Part shown: in pieces, positions 25,884 to 34,613 of the stretch
Numbering within the stretch: the stretch's first letter is position 1
Layout: each line of letters opens with the position of its first letter
From: Thiodiazotropha sp050305635
Lineage (GTDB): Bacteria; Pseudomonadota; Gammaproteobacteria; Chromatiales; Chromatiaceae
DNA length: 64,000 bases
Direction of reading: 5' to 3'
Assembly (NCBI GenBank): GCA_050305635.1
Contig: JBNLFS010000148.1
Span: 1-64,000, forward strand
The notes under the pieces: generated by a model
What the model was told of the DNA's origin: nothing
Seen by the model: only the letters and a program-made list of their open reading frames with translations
Databases searched by the model: none
Program-made: the position numbers and the translations under genes

Positions 25884-27095
25884 CTAGGAACGCTGCGTCA
25901 GAATACCTTTGATGAGGTTTAGAGTGGGCAACTTTCCGGTCAGGATCCCACTGACCAACAACCCACCGATCAATCCCCAGAAGGCGGACCCGATGCCGGC
26001 CAACGAAACACCAGACACGGTGATCAGAAAAGTCACAAGGGCGCTCTCTTTCTGGTTGTCGTCTTCCATGGCCTGACTGAGGCCGGAAATGATCGCGGAA
26101 AACAGCGCCAGACCGGCTATAACCGCAATCAGCTGTGCCGGCAGAGCCATGAAAATCCCCACCAGGGTCGAGCCTAATACACCCACTAAAAGATAGAACA
26201 ACGCGCTGACTATCCCAGCGGGATAGCGTCTCGCAGGATCGGCATGAGCCTCCGGTCCGGTGCAGATCGCGGCGGTTATCGCTGCCAAGTTGACGCCGTG
26301 CGCGCCAAATGGCGCCAACAGCACGGAAACCAGCCCGGTCGTCGTAATCATAGGACTGGCCGGCGCCGAGTAGCCCGCAGCGCGGATCACCCCCAAACCC
26401 GTGGCGTTCTGCCCGGTCATGGTAACCAGACAAAGGGGAATACCCAGACCGATGATGGACTCCCAGGAGAACTGGGGCGCGGTAAACACCGGCATGGCCA
26501 TCGACATCTCGATCCGGCCGAAATTCAGCTGTCCCTGAAAATAGGCTAACGCAAAACCTAGCAACAGCGTGGTCATGATTGCGTAGCGGGGATTCAGCCG
26601 CTTGGCGAGCAGATAACAGAGGATCATGGGAGCGACCAACCCAGGCATGGCTTCGAGATGGACAAACACATCCACCCCGAAACGGAAGAGAATACCCGCC
26701 AACATGGCTGCGACCACGGCCTTGGGAATTCTGTCCATAATCGTCGAAAACAACCCCGTCACCCCAAAAAGCGTGATTACCGCTCCGGAAAACAGAAAGC
26801 TGGCAATGGCCTCAGGATAGGAATACGCCGACCATCCCGTGACCAATAGGGCCGCTCCGGGCGTGGACCAGGCGGTAATGACCGGAACCTTCAAGCGATA
26901 ACTCAGGTAGAGGCCGCTCAAGCCACTCCCTATGGAAACGGCCCAAATCCAACTCGCGAGCTGATCTGTGTCAAGATGCGCGGCTGAAGCCGCCTGAAAG
27001 ATTATGGCCGCCGGCCCCCCGTAGGAAACGATGACCGCGATAAAACCCGCCACGACAGCGGACAGACTGAAATCCTTGTTCAAATCCCTAAACAT
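25884..27095 (-). CDS. BenE-family membrane transporter
   Basis: 403 residues from the ATG at 27095, which overlaps the end of the PLP-enzyme gene upstream by 8 bases and so looks translationally coupled. About twelve hydrophobic segments and the phrases IVSYGGPAAIIFQAA, TAWSTPGAALLV and PFGAHGVNLAAITAAICTG match the BenE family (benzoate/proton symporters, NAT superfamily). No aromatic degradation genes are near. In this operon it more likely moves the pathway's substrate or product across the inner membrane. Direction and substrate are unknown. It is the last gene of the operon. Confidence 0.85.
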   Translation of the reverse strand: MFRDLNKDFSLSAVVAGFIAVIVSYGGPAAIIFQAASAAHLDTDQLASWIWAVSIGSGLSGLYLSYRLKVPVITAWSTPGAALLVTGWSAYSYPEAIASFLFSGAVITLFGVTGLFSTIMDRIPKAVVAAMLAGILFRFGVDVFVHLEAMPGLVAPMILCYLLAKRLNPRYAIMTTLLLGFALAYFQGQLNFGRIEMSMAMPVFTAPQFSWESIIGLGIPLCLVTMTGQNATGLGVIRAAGYSAPASPMITTTGLVSVLLAPFGAHGVNLAAITAAICTGPEAHADPARRYPAGIVSALFYLLVGVLGSTLVGIFMALPAQLIAVIAGLALFSAIISGLSQAMEDDNQKESALVTFLITVSGVSLAGIGSAFWGLIGGLLVSGILTGKLPTLNLIKGILTQRS

Positions 27096-28314
27096 AGACG
27101 CCTCCAAACTTCGTCTGTCCTGATTGGGTGTTGATATCCGCGATATCATCGATCGAGTCGATCACATCATCCCCCTGAACCGTGGATTGAAGCCCGGACG
27201 CGATATCTTTTAGGCCGCTGCCCGTTGCGAGGACTACCGCGAGGGACTCTTTCGGCATGGCATCAAGCATATTCAGATATCCGGCGAACGCCGTAGCGCC
27301 CGCTGGCTCGGTGAACAGCCCGGCATTCTTCGAAAGCATCGACTGAGCCTGCAGAATATCGTTCTCGCTGACCGAGAGACAGCGACCACCATGTTGCGCA
27401 AGATAATGCACCGCAATATGGCCGCCCCTGGGAACATCCACATTCAAGGAGTCCGCCCGGGAGCCAGCGCTGATTTTCGAGAAGACACCACCATTTTCGA
27501 AGGCCCTGTGAATCGCATTGCTTTGTTCGGATTGCACCGCGACGACCTCCGGGATGCGCTGAACCAGACCCAGTCGCATCAGATCCTTAAAACCCTTGAT
27601 GAGTCCGGACAGAATGCAACCGTCGCCAACCGGCACGAACAGATAGTCCGGCACGCTACCCAATTGCCGGAACAGTTCCAGAGAGACTGTTTTCTTCCCC
27701 TCGATCGTCATCGGATTGTAAACCGTGTTCCGATTCAACCCCCCGTAGCGGGACGAGTACTCAAGCGACAGATCATAGGCCCTATCGTAATTTCCCTTGA
27801 CTCGGTAGACAGTCGCACCGTAATGCCGCGCTTGAAAATATTTCGCGGCCGGCGCGGATTCAGGCAGGAAAAGCACGACCTCTTGCCCCGCTGCCGCGCC
27901 GATACCGGCCATCGACGAACCGGCATTCCCCGTCGACGCAAGCACGATCCTGTCATGTTTGTAGCGCGCCGCGAACGCGGACACGAGCAAGGAGGCCCGG
28001 TCTTTAAAAGAGCCGGTCGGATTCGTACTATCGTCTTTGACAAACAGACGTTTCCGTCCCAGCAAACGACGCAGCCTTTGCGGTTCCCATAGCGGGGTGT
28101 TGCCTATCGGGGCCGGGACAAAGTACGCTTCCGGGATCGGAAGAAAATCTCGAACCCGCCAATCATTGCCAAGGCCGCCCTCTAGCACGGTCTCCAAAAC
28201 CCCACGCAAGGGCTGATCATCGCTCTGGCCCTCAGAACAGAAGGGGCAAACCATCCGATCGGACGAAATCTCGTAGCGTCGCCCACACTCGATACACTGG
28301 TAGTAAAACTCCAT
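27088..28314 (-). CDS. Threonine-synthase-like PLP enzyme with zinc ribbon
   Basis: 408 residues, fold type II PLP enzyme. A zinc ribbon opens the protein (Cys7, Cys10, Cys23, Cys26). The PLP lysine is Lys104 in NPTGSFKDRAS, with STGNAGSSMAG holding the phosphate. It resembles threonine synthase (O-phosphohomoserine to threonine), but no homoserine genes are adjacent and it lies inside a diaminopropionate-type operon. A beta- or gamma-replacement on a product of SbnA/SbnB is a reasonable alternative. It lies 25 bases after sbnB and overlaps the transporter gene. Confidence 0.8.
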   Translation of the reverse strand: MEFYYQCIECGRRYEISSDRMVCPFCSEGQSDDQPLRGVLETVLEGGLGNDWRVRDFLPIPEAYFVPAPIGNTPLWEPQRLRRLLGRKRLFVKDDSTNPTGSFKDRASLLVSAFAARYKHDRIVLASTGNAGSSMAGIGAAAGQEVVLFLPESAPAAKYFQARHYGATVYRVKGNYDRAYDLSLEYSSRYGGLNRNTVYNPMTIEGKKTVSLELFRQLGSVPDYLFVPVGDGCILSGLIKGFKDLMRLGLVQRIPEVVAVQSEQSNAIHRAFENGGVFSKISAGSRADSLNVDVPRGGHIAVHYLAQHGGRCLSVSENDILQAQSMLSKNAGLFTEPAGATAFAGYLNMLDAMPKESLAVVLATGSGLKDIASGLQSTVQGDDVIDSIDDIADINTQSGQTKFGGVYV

Positions 28315-28339
28315 CTCGCCACCTTAGTATTGATACCAG

Positions 28340-29365
28340 TCAGACCCATCGGCTCCGTTCGGCGAAGAAATCATCCACCCGAATCGCTTCACCGCATGCG
28401 GCGGCCTGATCGTAGACCATCTCGCCAACCGCTAAATCCAGAACACCCAGTCCGAAGGGCGAGAATATTATCGGTTTTTGTCTGTCCGGTTCAATCTCTT
28501 GGAGCAGACATTGCGCAAGCGTTCCCTGGATGAAATCCCGGTTATTGACCATTTGTTCCGCCAAATGGGGGGAGGTATCCGCTTTCAAACAGTGCTCGAT
28601 ATCATCCAGGACATTCCATGAGTTAAGAATGATGTCCGGCGAAAGATCGCGCAATGAAATATTCAGAACGATCTGACCGGATTTGAACGTGTCCGGGGAA
28701 ATGAGATAGGGTCTGCCCGCAGTGGTCGCGAGCACCACCAGATCAGCATCGCCGATCGCCTGACTCGCACTCTCAGCCAGCTGGCCTTCAAGTGAATAGC
28801 GCTCTCCTGCATAGGAGAGAAAAGCATGTCCGTACTGTTTCTCCACATCCTGGGCGACGATGGAATCGAACTCCCAGTCATCGGCCATGAGGTAATCGAG
28901 TATGTTGCGCGCGATTATGCCTGTACCCAGAAAGGCAACCCGTCGGCATTTACGTCCCTCCACAGACAGCACCCTTGCAGCCAAAGCGGCCGAAGCGGCC
29001 GTCCGGGCAGCACTGATCAACGAGGCTTCCAGGCATGCATAGGGATAACCCGTCTCGTAGTCGTTGAGTATCAGTATTGCCGATGCACGCGGGATTCCTT
29101 GACTGATATTCCCCGGGTAACTCGCTATCCACTTGATGCCGGACAACGGCCTCTTTCCACGGATTGCCGCAGGCAAAGCTATGATCCTTGCATCGGGCTT
29201 ATCGGGAAACCGCAAAAAGTGGCTGTTGGGATTGACTGTCAATTTACCATGATGATTCAGATAGGCTTTCTCGACAACATCAAGAATATCTTTGCGCGAC
29301 ATATCCAGAATACGCTGTACCGATCTGCCGCTTATCAGTGAAAACTCAAAATCCGACGAACTCAT
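28340..29365 (-). CDS. sbnB: SbnB-like ACEGA dehydrogenase
   Basis: 341 residues of the ornithine cyclodeaminase/mu-crystallin family. The Rossmann site is VAFLGTGIIARNILDYLM. The N-terminus (LISGRSVQRILDMSRKDI) and C-terminus (FSPFGLGVLDLAVGEMVY) are typical. In staphyloferrin B synthesis SbnB oxidises N-(1-amino-1-carboxy-2-ethyl)-glutamate with NAD, releasing 2-oxoglutarate and L-2,3-diaminopropionate. The SbnB call rests mainly on the adjacent SbnA-like gene 54 bases upstream; alone it could be an ornithine or alanine dehydrogenase relative. GC is lower than in the flanking core genes. Confidence 0.8.
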   Translation of the reverse strand: MSSSDFEFSLISGRSVQRILDMSRKDILDVVEKAYLNHHGKLTVNPNSHFLRFPDKPDARIIALPAAIRGKRPLSGIKWIASYPGNISQGIPRASAILILNDYETGYPYACLEASLISAARTAASAALAARVLSVEGRKCRRVAFLGTGIIARNILDYLMADDWEFDSIVAQDVEKQYGHAFLSYAGERYSLEGQLAESASQAIGDADLVVLATTAGRPYLISPDTFKSGQIVLNISLRDLSPDIILNSWNVLDDIEHCLKADTSPHLAEQMVNNRDFIQGTLAQCLLQEIEPDRQKPIIFSPFGLGVLDLAVGEMVYDQAAACGEAIRVDDFFAERSRWV

Positions 29366-29419
29366 TATTCATTCCTTGTTTTGTTGTCCTAAAATAACTG
29401 GCGAAATGCACTGACATGC

Positions 29420-30427
29420 TCACAAAGTGGGATGCCGGGATACATCATATCGCTGCGCACTCATGCCGACCGCCCGAGAAAGTCCGGTAGTTGCATACTT
29501 GGAAGCGGTCCATTCATGAGAGTAGACGCTATTAACATACTGCCAACCCATATCGGGAGAGATAGCGACGACCGTACTTCCCGGATCGATTTCACCCTTG
29601 TACTTTTTGATCCCGGCGAGAACCGTGCCTGTCGAACCACCCGCGAGTAACCCATATCTCGAAACCAGATAACGACATTCATCGATGGTTGCGAGCTCTT
29701 CAACGAATACGGAATCATCCGTCACGTCGGGTTCGAAGATTTCCGGCCGTCTGCTTGTTCCCAGCCCGGGAATGTATCTTGACTCCGGACGTTGACCAAA
29801 AGTCACCGAGCCGACCGCATCGACGGCAACGATAACGGTCGCTGGAGAGACCTCTTTGAATTTCCGGATGCACCCCATGAGCGTCCCAGTCGTTCCCGCT
29901 CCGACAAACAGATAATCCACACGTTGAAATTCATTCAGGATCGCGGTTGCCGTACGAGTGTAATGCGCGTTGGGATTCGCCGGATTAGCATACTGATTCA
30001 GCCATATCAGGCGAGAATTCTCCGCCAGCCGTTGCTTGATATAATCAATTCTACTACCTAGAAAACCGCCGTTCGCATCCCGTTTGTTCACACAGACGAC
30101 ATTTGCGCCGAACGCAGCCATTGTCTTTGTCATATTCTCGGAAGTGTTTGGATCCACGACACAGGTGAACCGGTACCCCCTTGCGGCGCAGACCATTGAC
30201 AGCGCAACACCCAGGTTGCCCGACGAGGACTCAATCACCTCCATATCCCCATTCAACCCTTTGCATTTCTCAGCGTCACCGACCAGAGAAATCGCTGTTT
30301 TCAGTTTTATTGATCCGGCCGGGTTAAGCCCTTCCAACTTGAGATATACCTCCAAGTGACCGAGATACCTTGAAAGCTTGAGAAAAATATTATCCGTTAC
30401 AACCTCATCTACTGAATTAAAAATCAT
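29420..30427 (-). CDS. sbnA: SbnA-like ACEGA synthase (PLP)
   Basis: 335 residues, cysteine-synthase superfamily. The PLP lysine is Lys41 in NPAGSIKLKTAISL. The substrate loop reads ESSSGNLGVALSMVC, and the phosphate loop is VGAGTTGTLMG. SbnA joins O-phospho-L-serine and L-glutamate to give N-(1-amino-1-carboxy-2-ethyl)-glutamate, which SbnB then splits. SSGNLG in place of the usual TSGNTG of CysK supports SbnA over a true cysteine or cyanoalanine synthase. It lies 66 bases after the flavoprotein gene and 54 before sbnB. Confidence 0.83.
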   Translation of the reverse strand: MIFNSVDEVVTDNIFLKLSRYLGHLEVYLKLEGLNPAGSIKLKTAISLVGDAEKCKGLNGDMEVIESSSGNLGVALSMVCAARGYRFTCVVDPNTSENMTKTMAAFGANVVCVNKRDANGGFLGSRIDYIKQRLAENSRLIWLNQYANPANPNAHYTRTATAILNEFQRVDYLFVGAGTTGTLMGCIRKFKEVSPATVIVAVDAVGSVTFGQRPESRYIPGLGTSRRPEIFEPDVTDDSVFVEELATIDECRYLVSRYGLLAGGSTGTVLAGIKKYKGEIDPGSTVVAISPDMGWQYVNSVYSHEWTASKYATTGLSRAVGMSAQRYDVSRHPTL

Positions 30428-30493
30428 TGGAATTCCTTGTCGTATTTTATCGTTGTTAACCGTATTCCATCGATCGTCAAACCATCACGTTTT

Positions 30494-31687
30494 CTAGGAA
30501 CTGTCGAACCGACTCAAATGGTATGGACTGATGTCTACAGGCGGTTCCCGGCCATCCATCAGCGAAGCAAAGATCTCGCCCGTAATCAAACTAGTGAGAA
30601 CACCCGTTTTATAATGTCCGCAGGCGTTGTATAAACCCTCAATCCCGGGCACAGACCCCAATATCGGCATACCATCAGGGCTCCCAGGACGAAAACCGAC
30701 CCATGACCTTTTGATATGAATATTCCGCAAATCCGGCAAACACCGAACCGCCCCCTTGGCAAGCGACCTCAAAGAATGGTAAGTGCAGGAAGCATCGAAA
30801 CCCGCATCTTCTGTCGTGCTACCTACCAGTATCTCACCACCGTCTTTTTGCACGATGAAGCAATCATTACTACTGATACAGGAGTTCAGAATCCTAGGTA
30901 GCCTTTCCGAAATCAGGCATTGTCCCTTGATAGGCTTTACCGGCAGACGTACATCGGTAACCCACTCCATGATCTCAGCCCCCCAGGCGCCCGTGGCATT
31001 GATCAAGTTGGAACATGAGACCTGCTCCTGATCGGTTGATACAGACTCGATTCGATGATTTCGAACCGTTACATTGTTAACCTTAGAATCCAGAAACAGA
31101 TCCACCCCATTGCGTCTGGCGCCTTCGCGAAACGCATCCACAAGCTTAAACGGATTCACCTGATGATCATTGAGAAACATAAGCGCACCCATGGATTCCC
31201 GGCTGATATTCGGCTCGGCTTGCCTGAGATCCGATTCATCCAACCAGGTAAAATGTTCTTTTAAATGATCAAGCTGTGCAGCGATCTGTTTGGCATGCCG
31301 CATTTCTGTTTCATCGTATACGATAAATTTCAGACCCGTTTGCTCATACTTGAAATCCATACCGTAGTCATATTTCATCTCATGCCATAGCGCCGAAAAC
31401 TTCGCATTGCTGTTCATGCAGAGATCAATAAAATAGTCTGGATACTCACTTGCCCTGGCTGTTCCGTTTGATGCCGAATGATTTTCATCATCCAGCTGTC
31501 CGCAGCCTCCAAAACCGATCAGATCGCCCAATTGCCACAATCCGCCGGCCGATGCGTACGATGCATTACCTTTTTTCTTCGTATCGATGAGCGCCACCGA
31601 GATGTGCTTTAGTTTGCTTAAGTAAAAGGCAATGGATGAGCCGATGACGCCACCACCCACGATAACCACGTCGTACCCGGCTTTCAT
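30494..31687 (-). CDS. FAD amine oxidase subunit, HcnC/OoxB-like
   Basis: 397 residues of the DAO family. The FAD dinucleotide fold opens the protein (VVIVGGGVIGSSIAFYL), and the C-terminal FAD-binding stretch is GFRPGSPDGMPILGSVPG with HYKTGVLTS. This is the catalytic beta subunit of three-part flavoprotein dehydrogenases: hydrogen cyanide synthase (glycine), octopine and nopaline oxidases, and some proline dehydrogenases. It overlaps the preceding subunit gene by 4 bases (ATGA). Its position next to sbnA/sbnB suggests a secondary amine or amino acid of that pathway as substrate. Confidence 0.8.
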   Translation of the reverse strand: MKAGYDVVIVGGGVIGSSIAFYLSKLKHISVALIDTKKKGNASYASAGGLWQLGDLIGFGGCGQLDDENHSASNGTARASEYPDYFIDLCMNSNAKFSALWHEMKYDYGMDFKYEQTGLKFIVYDETEMRHAKQIAAQLDHLKEHFTWLDESDLRQAEPNISRESMGALMFLNDHQVNPFKLVDAFREGARRNGVDLFLDSKVNNVTVRNHRIESVSTDQEQVSCSNLINATGAWGAEIMEWVTDVRLPVKPIKGQCLISERLPRILNSCISSNDCFIVQKDGGEILVGSTTEDAGFDASCTYHSLRSLAKGAVRCLPDLRNIHIKRSWVGFRPGSPDGMPILGSVPGIEGLYNACGHYKTGVLTSLITGEIFASLMDGREPPVDISPYHLSRFDSS

Positions 31688-33105
31688 GCTGCGCTATCTC
31701 CAATCATTTCTTCAAATGTTATCAACGATATCGGAAACTGCACATCGAGCTCATTAACAGACTCATGCCCGGTTTTCTTCTCGAGATACGCTCGACAAAA
31801 CTCGCCACATCTCATCCCTTGACAATCCCCCATGCTCACTCTGGTAGCCATTTTCAAATTTTTAATATCATGGATACCCCGCTCGATGGCGCTGTCAATC
31901 TCGCCTAATGTCACGTTTTCACAGGCGCAGACCAGCGTGTCATGCCGCCCGTCAGAGAGGTAGTTTGTTCTGTTTTTCGAAATCTCCTTAAAAACTTTGC
32001 GAACTGCTTTATATTTCGTGCACTCAGCGTTCAGCGTCTCCGCCAGTTTGTACGCTTCCGCATCAACCACCAAGCCAAGCTCTTTCAGAATCCCCAGCGC
32101 AGCGAGCTTACCTTCCAATGCGGCAACTTTAGCGCCATTGATGCCCGCCACATCGCCTGCAGCATAAACATTCTCAATTGATGACTTGCGCCACCTATCA
32201 ACTTTCGGCGATCGCCCTTCTGACTCAGAACGAACCATTTCCATACCAAGAAGATCCGCCACTCTGCTTCTCGATACGAAACCGAAACCGACGCCCAGCC
32301 CACTGACCGCAATTGTTCGGGACTTTCTAAGATTGGGTTTACCGTCAGATCCAATCGGTGCCAGAACCACCTCTTCCAGAGACCCGTTTCCTTGGGCTTT
32401 CACCAAACCCCACCCATAGCGCACTTCGATCTTCGCTTTCTTTAAAAATCGCAGATAATCGAAACCGTCCCGGAATATGGAAAAGTTCTTAAATATCGCA
32501 GGGAGTTGTTTCGCGAAGGCCCGCTTAGTGCCACATTCGAAGATACCGACCACCCTGACGCCCGCGAGATGCAGTTGTTTGGCAGCAACAGGGAGAAGCG
32601 GTCCAGTACCGACCAAAACCACAGGCCCTTCGGGTTTGACAAGATTGTTTTTAACCTGGGATTGCATCCCGCCAAGCGTCGCGACACCCGGAAGCGTCCA
32701 ACCGGGAAACGGCAGTGTTCGCTCATAACACCCGGTACTGATTATCAAATACTGATATCTAACCGCGAACAATCCCTCCTCATCGTTGTGCGCCATCAGA
32801 TATTTTCGACGATCCAACACACCGACGACTCGCGTATCACTCAGGATTGTTACTCTCGAAGCATGACGCCGATGAAGATCGCTCAGCGTCTTCATCTCAT
32901 TTTTCAATGCCACGTCCAGATGGCCGGCTGTCACATACTCCCTGGCAGGTCCTCGATAAACCGCACCACCGGGCTTTGACGCTTCATCGACAACCAAACT
33001 GCTGAGACCAAATTCTGAAAGGTAGGCCGCCGCATTGATACCCGCAGGACCCGCACCTACTATGCAAACATCAACCCGCCTTTCCCTTGGCAAGCAACTT
33101 CCCAT
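31684..33105 (-). CDS. FAD/NAD oxidoreductase subunit, HcnB/OoxA-like
   Basis: 473 residues from the ATG at 33105, chosen because GGAGGA lies 8 bases upstream. FAD fold: VDVCIVGAGPAGINAAAYL. A second dinucleotide fold follows near residue 140 (GPVVLVGTGPLLPVAAKQL), and IENVYAAGDVAGINGAKVA closes the FAD site. A C-terminal BFD-like [2Fe-2S] domain has CACENVT and CQGMRCGEFC. It forms the alpha subunit that passes electrons between the amine-oxidising subunit and the ferredoxin-like subunit. It overlaps the hcnA-like gene by 35 bases. Confidence 0.82.
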   Translation of the reverse strand: MGSCLPRERRVDVCIVGAGPAGINAAAYLSEFGLSSLVVDEASKPGGAVYRGPAREYVTAGHLDVALKNEMKTLSDLHRRHASRVTILSDTRVVGVLDRRKYLMAHNDEEGLFAVRYQYLIISTGCYERTLPFPGWTLPGVATLGGMQSQVKNNLVKPEGPVVLVGTGPLLPVAAKQLHLAGVRVVGIFECGTKRAFAKQLPAIFKNFSIFRDGFDYLRFLKKAKIEVRYGWGLVKAQGNGSLEEVVLAPIGSDGKPNLRKSRTIAVSGLGVGFGFVSRSRVADLLGMEMVRSESEGRSPKVDRWRKSSIENVYAAGDVAGINGAKVAALEGKLAALGILKELGLVVDAEAYKLAETLNAECTKYKAVRKVFKEISKNRTNYLSDGRHDTLVCACENVTLGEIDSAIERGIHDIKNLKMATRVSMGDCQGMRCGEFCRAYLEKKTGHESVNELDVQFPISLITFEEMIGDSAA

Positions 33106-33409
33106 CAAACACTCCTCCATGCGCAAAATACGATGATCGTGTAACGACCTCCATTCCTTCCTTGACAACCAGCCTACACGCTCTCTGTTTTTCTTTTCCG
33201 TTTACTCTTACGACACAGCAGTAACAGACCCCCATGCCACAGTACGCTCCTGTTATGGCGCCATGATCATTTTTACTGATTTTGGTTATCCCCAAGGCAC
33301 CAAGAACCGCGAGCAGCGTTTCGCCTTTGGCCGCAGTCACTGCGCTGCCGTCAACGGTGATACCTATCTTCTCACCGAGAATCGGCTCCAGATCAAACAT
33401 CCTGTTCAT
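33071..33409 (-). CDS. [2Fe-2S] subunit, HcnA-like
   Basis: 112 residues. The ferredoxin-type cluster is seen as CGMGVCYCCVVRV with a later Cys in KQRACR, giving C-x4-C-x2-C plus one distal Cys; one extra Cys sits inside the loop. Such small subunits complete HcnABC-type and opine-oxidase complexes and hand electrons towards quinones. It is the first gene of the seven-gene operon. Upstream lies an AT-rich promoter region with a 13-base palindrome. Confidence 0.82.
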   Translation of the reverse strand: MNRMFDLEPILGEKIGITVDGSAVTAAKGETLLAVLGALGITKISKNDHGAITGAYCGMGVCYCCVVRVNGKEKQRACRLVVKEGMEVVTRSSYFAHGGVFDGKLLAKGKAG

Positions 33410-33451
33410 TCCAGCACATCCATTGTAACCGTCATAATTTCTTCACTTTTT

Positions 33452-33464
33452 CAGATATTATCTG
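33452..33464. promoter_or_regulatory. Perfect palindrome before the operon
   Basis: CAGATATTATCTG is a perfect 13-base palindrome 43-55 bases upstream of the hcnA-like start, in AT-rich sequence that should hold the operon's promoter (GATAAT on the minus strand overlaps it). It could be an operator. No regulator gene is adjacent. Confidence 0.35.
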
Positions 33465-33741
33465 ACAACTCTTTAAAAATTCCGGCAACATGATATGAAT
33501 TTCAACGCTTCAGGACAAAACTATTTATTGCCGATGTTTAGTATCATCAAATGGGATCTCTATACCTGTCACGCAGCAATAGATTCCATACGCACCATTC
33601 ACTAAGTTGGACATCCAACGTAAACATCAGGTGCTGGTTAGTGATCGACAGGTCTGGATAGCTGCGTTGAATGCGGTATTCGCCTCTTGAAGCAATATGC
33701 ACAACACACCAAAATGAGTTACATATCTCAAGGTGGCCAAG

Positions 33742-33934
33742 ATGAGAACAACCCTGGATTTACCCGAATACCTACTCAATGAGGCTAGAAGGTCTCACAC
33801 ATCGATACTAAAACAGCTGTCAAAACAAGCGCACCAGGAGAATCAGTCAGAAAATTACAATTTCTGGACTCAAGATGTATCATGGCAAGAACGATCTGAA
33901 CATCGACCTAAATAAACCAGGAGATCGTCCATGA
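33742..33934 (+). pseudogene. vapB: vapB antitoxin relic, frameshifted
   Basis: The start MRTTLDLPEYLLNEAR is a standard VapB N-terminus. The frame then drifts: TKTAV-like coding appears in another frame near 33812, and the usual VapB C-terminus (KMYHGKNDLNIDLNKPGDRP) is found in a further frame ending at the TGA at 33932-33934. At least two small indels have therefore broken it. The final TGA overlaps the vapC start by 4 bases, the normal operon arrangement. Confidence 0.7.
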
Positions 33935-34315
33935 TGGAAGTGTTGGTTAATTCTTCGATATAGATCGATTACTTCAGAGGTAGGTACAACCCTAAAGACG
34001 TAGACTATCTAATCGATGAAAACCTAATTGTCACCAACGAATATCATCCTCACCGAATAAATTCCCTATCTAATGATCAAGAAGCGAAACTAAGTCATCT
34101 CGCTGCTTCAGCAGATAAAATAAGAACCACTTTCAATTCACTGGAAAGAGATCATTGAAAATCGCGTAAACTGCTTGAAATGTGGAGCCGATGGGGTGGG
34201 TATTCCTCATTTAATCACTGCACAAAATGCAAAACAGACTCGCCGTGAGGTTTACTCATTGGATAAACACTTTCGACTTCTTAATCAGGTGTTCACAGTT
34301 AAGCTTTATCGGTAG
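33931..34315 (+). pseudogene. vapC: vapC PIN toxin relic, nonsense plus frameshift
   Basis: MMEVLVNSSI is followed by TAG where VapC has a tryptophan codon (SSIWIDYFRG), so a nonsense change at 33961 stops the protein after ten residues. The frame continues IDYFRGRYNPKDVDYLIDEN, then shifts. The C-terminus is recovered in another frame as GVGIPHLITAQNAKQ and YSLDKHFRLL, ending at the TAG at 34313. The PIN-domain acidic residues can be traced on both sides. The ribonuclease toxin is dead. Confidence 0.72.
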
Positions 34316-34458
34316 CAATGCACTGATTACACAAGCATGGTAAGCACGTAATGCGTGGGGGATCCGGATAGTTTTGCCAAGCTGTATGATCTCTGCATCC
34401 AGGGCGAAGGGAGGTGTCTGGAGGGTTTTGCATTACCCCCAGTGATTCGCATTCTGCT

Positions 34459-34494
34459 GGTTCCCGGGCTCCACTCCGATGCACCCGGGCTACG
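34459..34494. repeat. REP-like repeat, family 2, inverted copy
   Basis: GGTTCCCGGGCTCCACTCCG running into GCACCCGGGCTAC. An opposite-orientation copy lies 45 bases to the right, and another such pair is at 49113-49211. Confidence 0.65.
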
Positions 34495-34538
34495 GGCGAT
34501 GCCCGCTTCTTTTGAGGTTCCCGCACGGCCCGAACAGC

Positions 34539-34572
34539 GTAGCCCGGGCGCAGCGAAGCGGAACCCGGGAAC
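34539..34572. repeat. REP-like repeat, family 2, direct copy
   Basis: GTAGCCCGGGCGCAGCGAAG running into CGGAACCCGGGAAC, a foldable element found widely between genes of gammaproteobacteria. It faces the copy at 34459-34494. Confidence 0.65.
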
Positions 34573-34613
34573 AACCCCTTGAATCTCGGAGGCTGGCTGT
34601 TAACGCAGTAGTC

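Noticed and set aside
28340..30427. A staphyloferrin B-type siderophore cluster around sbnA and sbnB
   Set aside because: No IucA/IucC-type synthetase, decarboxylase or siderophore exporter is present in the operon.
30494..33409. Naming the three flavoprotein genes hcnABC (hydrogen cyanide synthase)
   Set aside because: The same subunit layout serves opine oxidases and proline dehydrogenases, and sequence reading alone cannot fix glycine as substrate. Kept as HcnABC/OoxAB-like.
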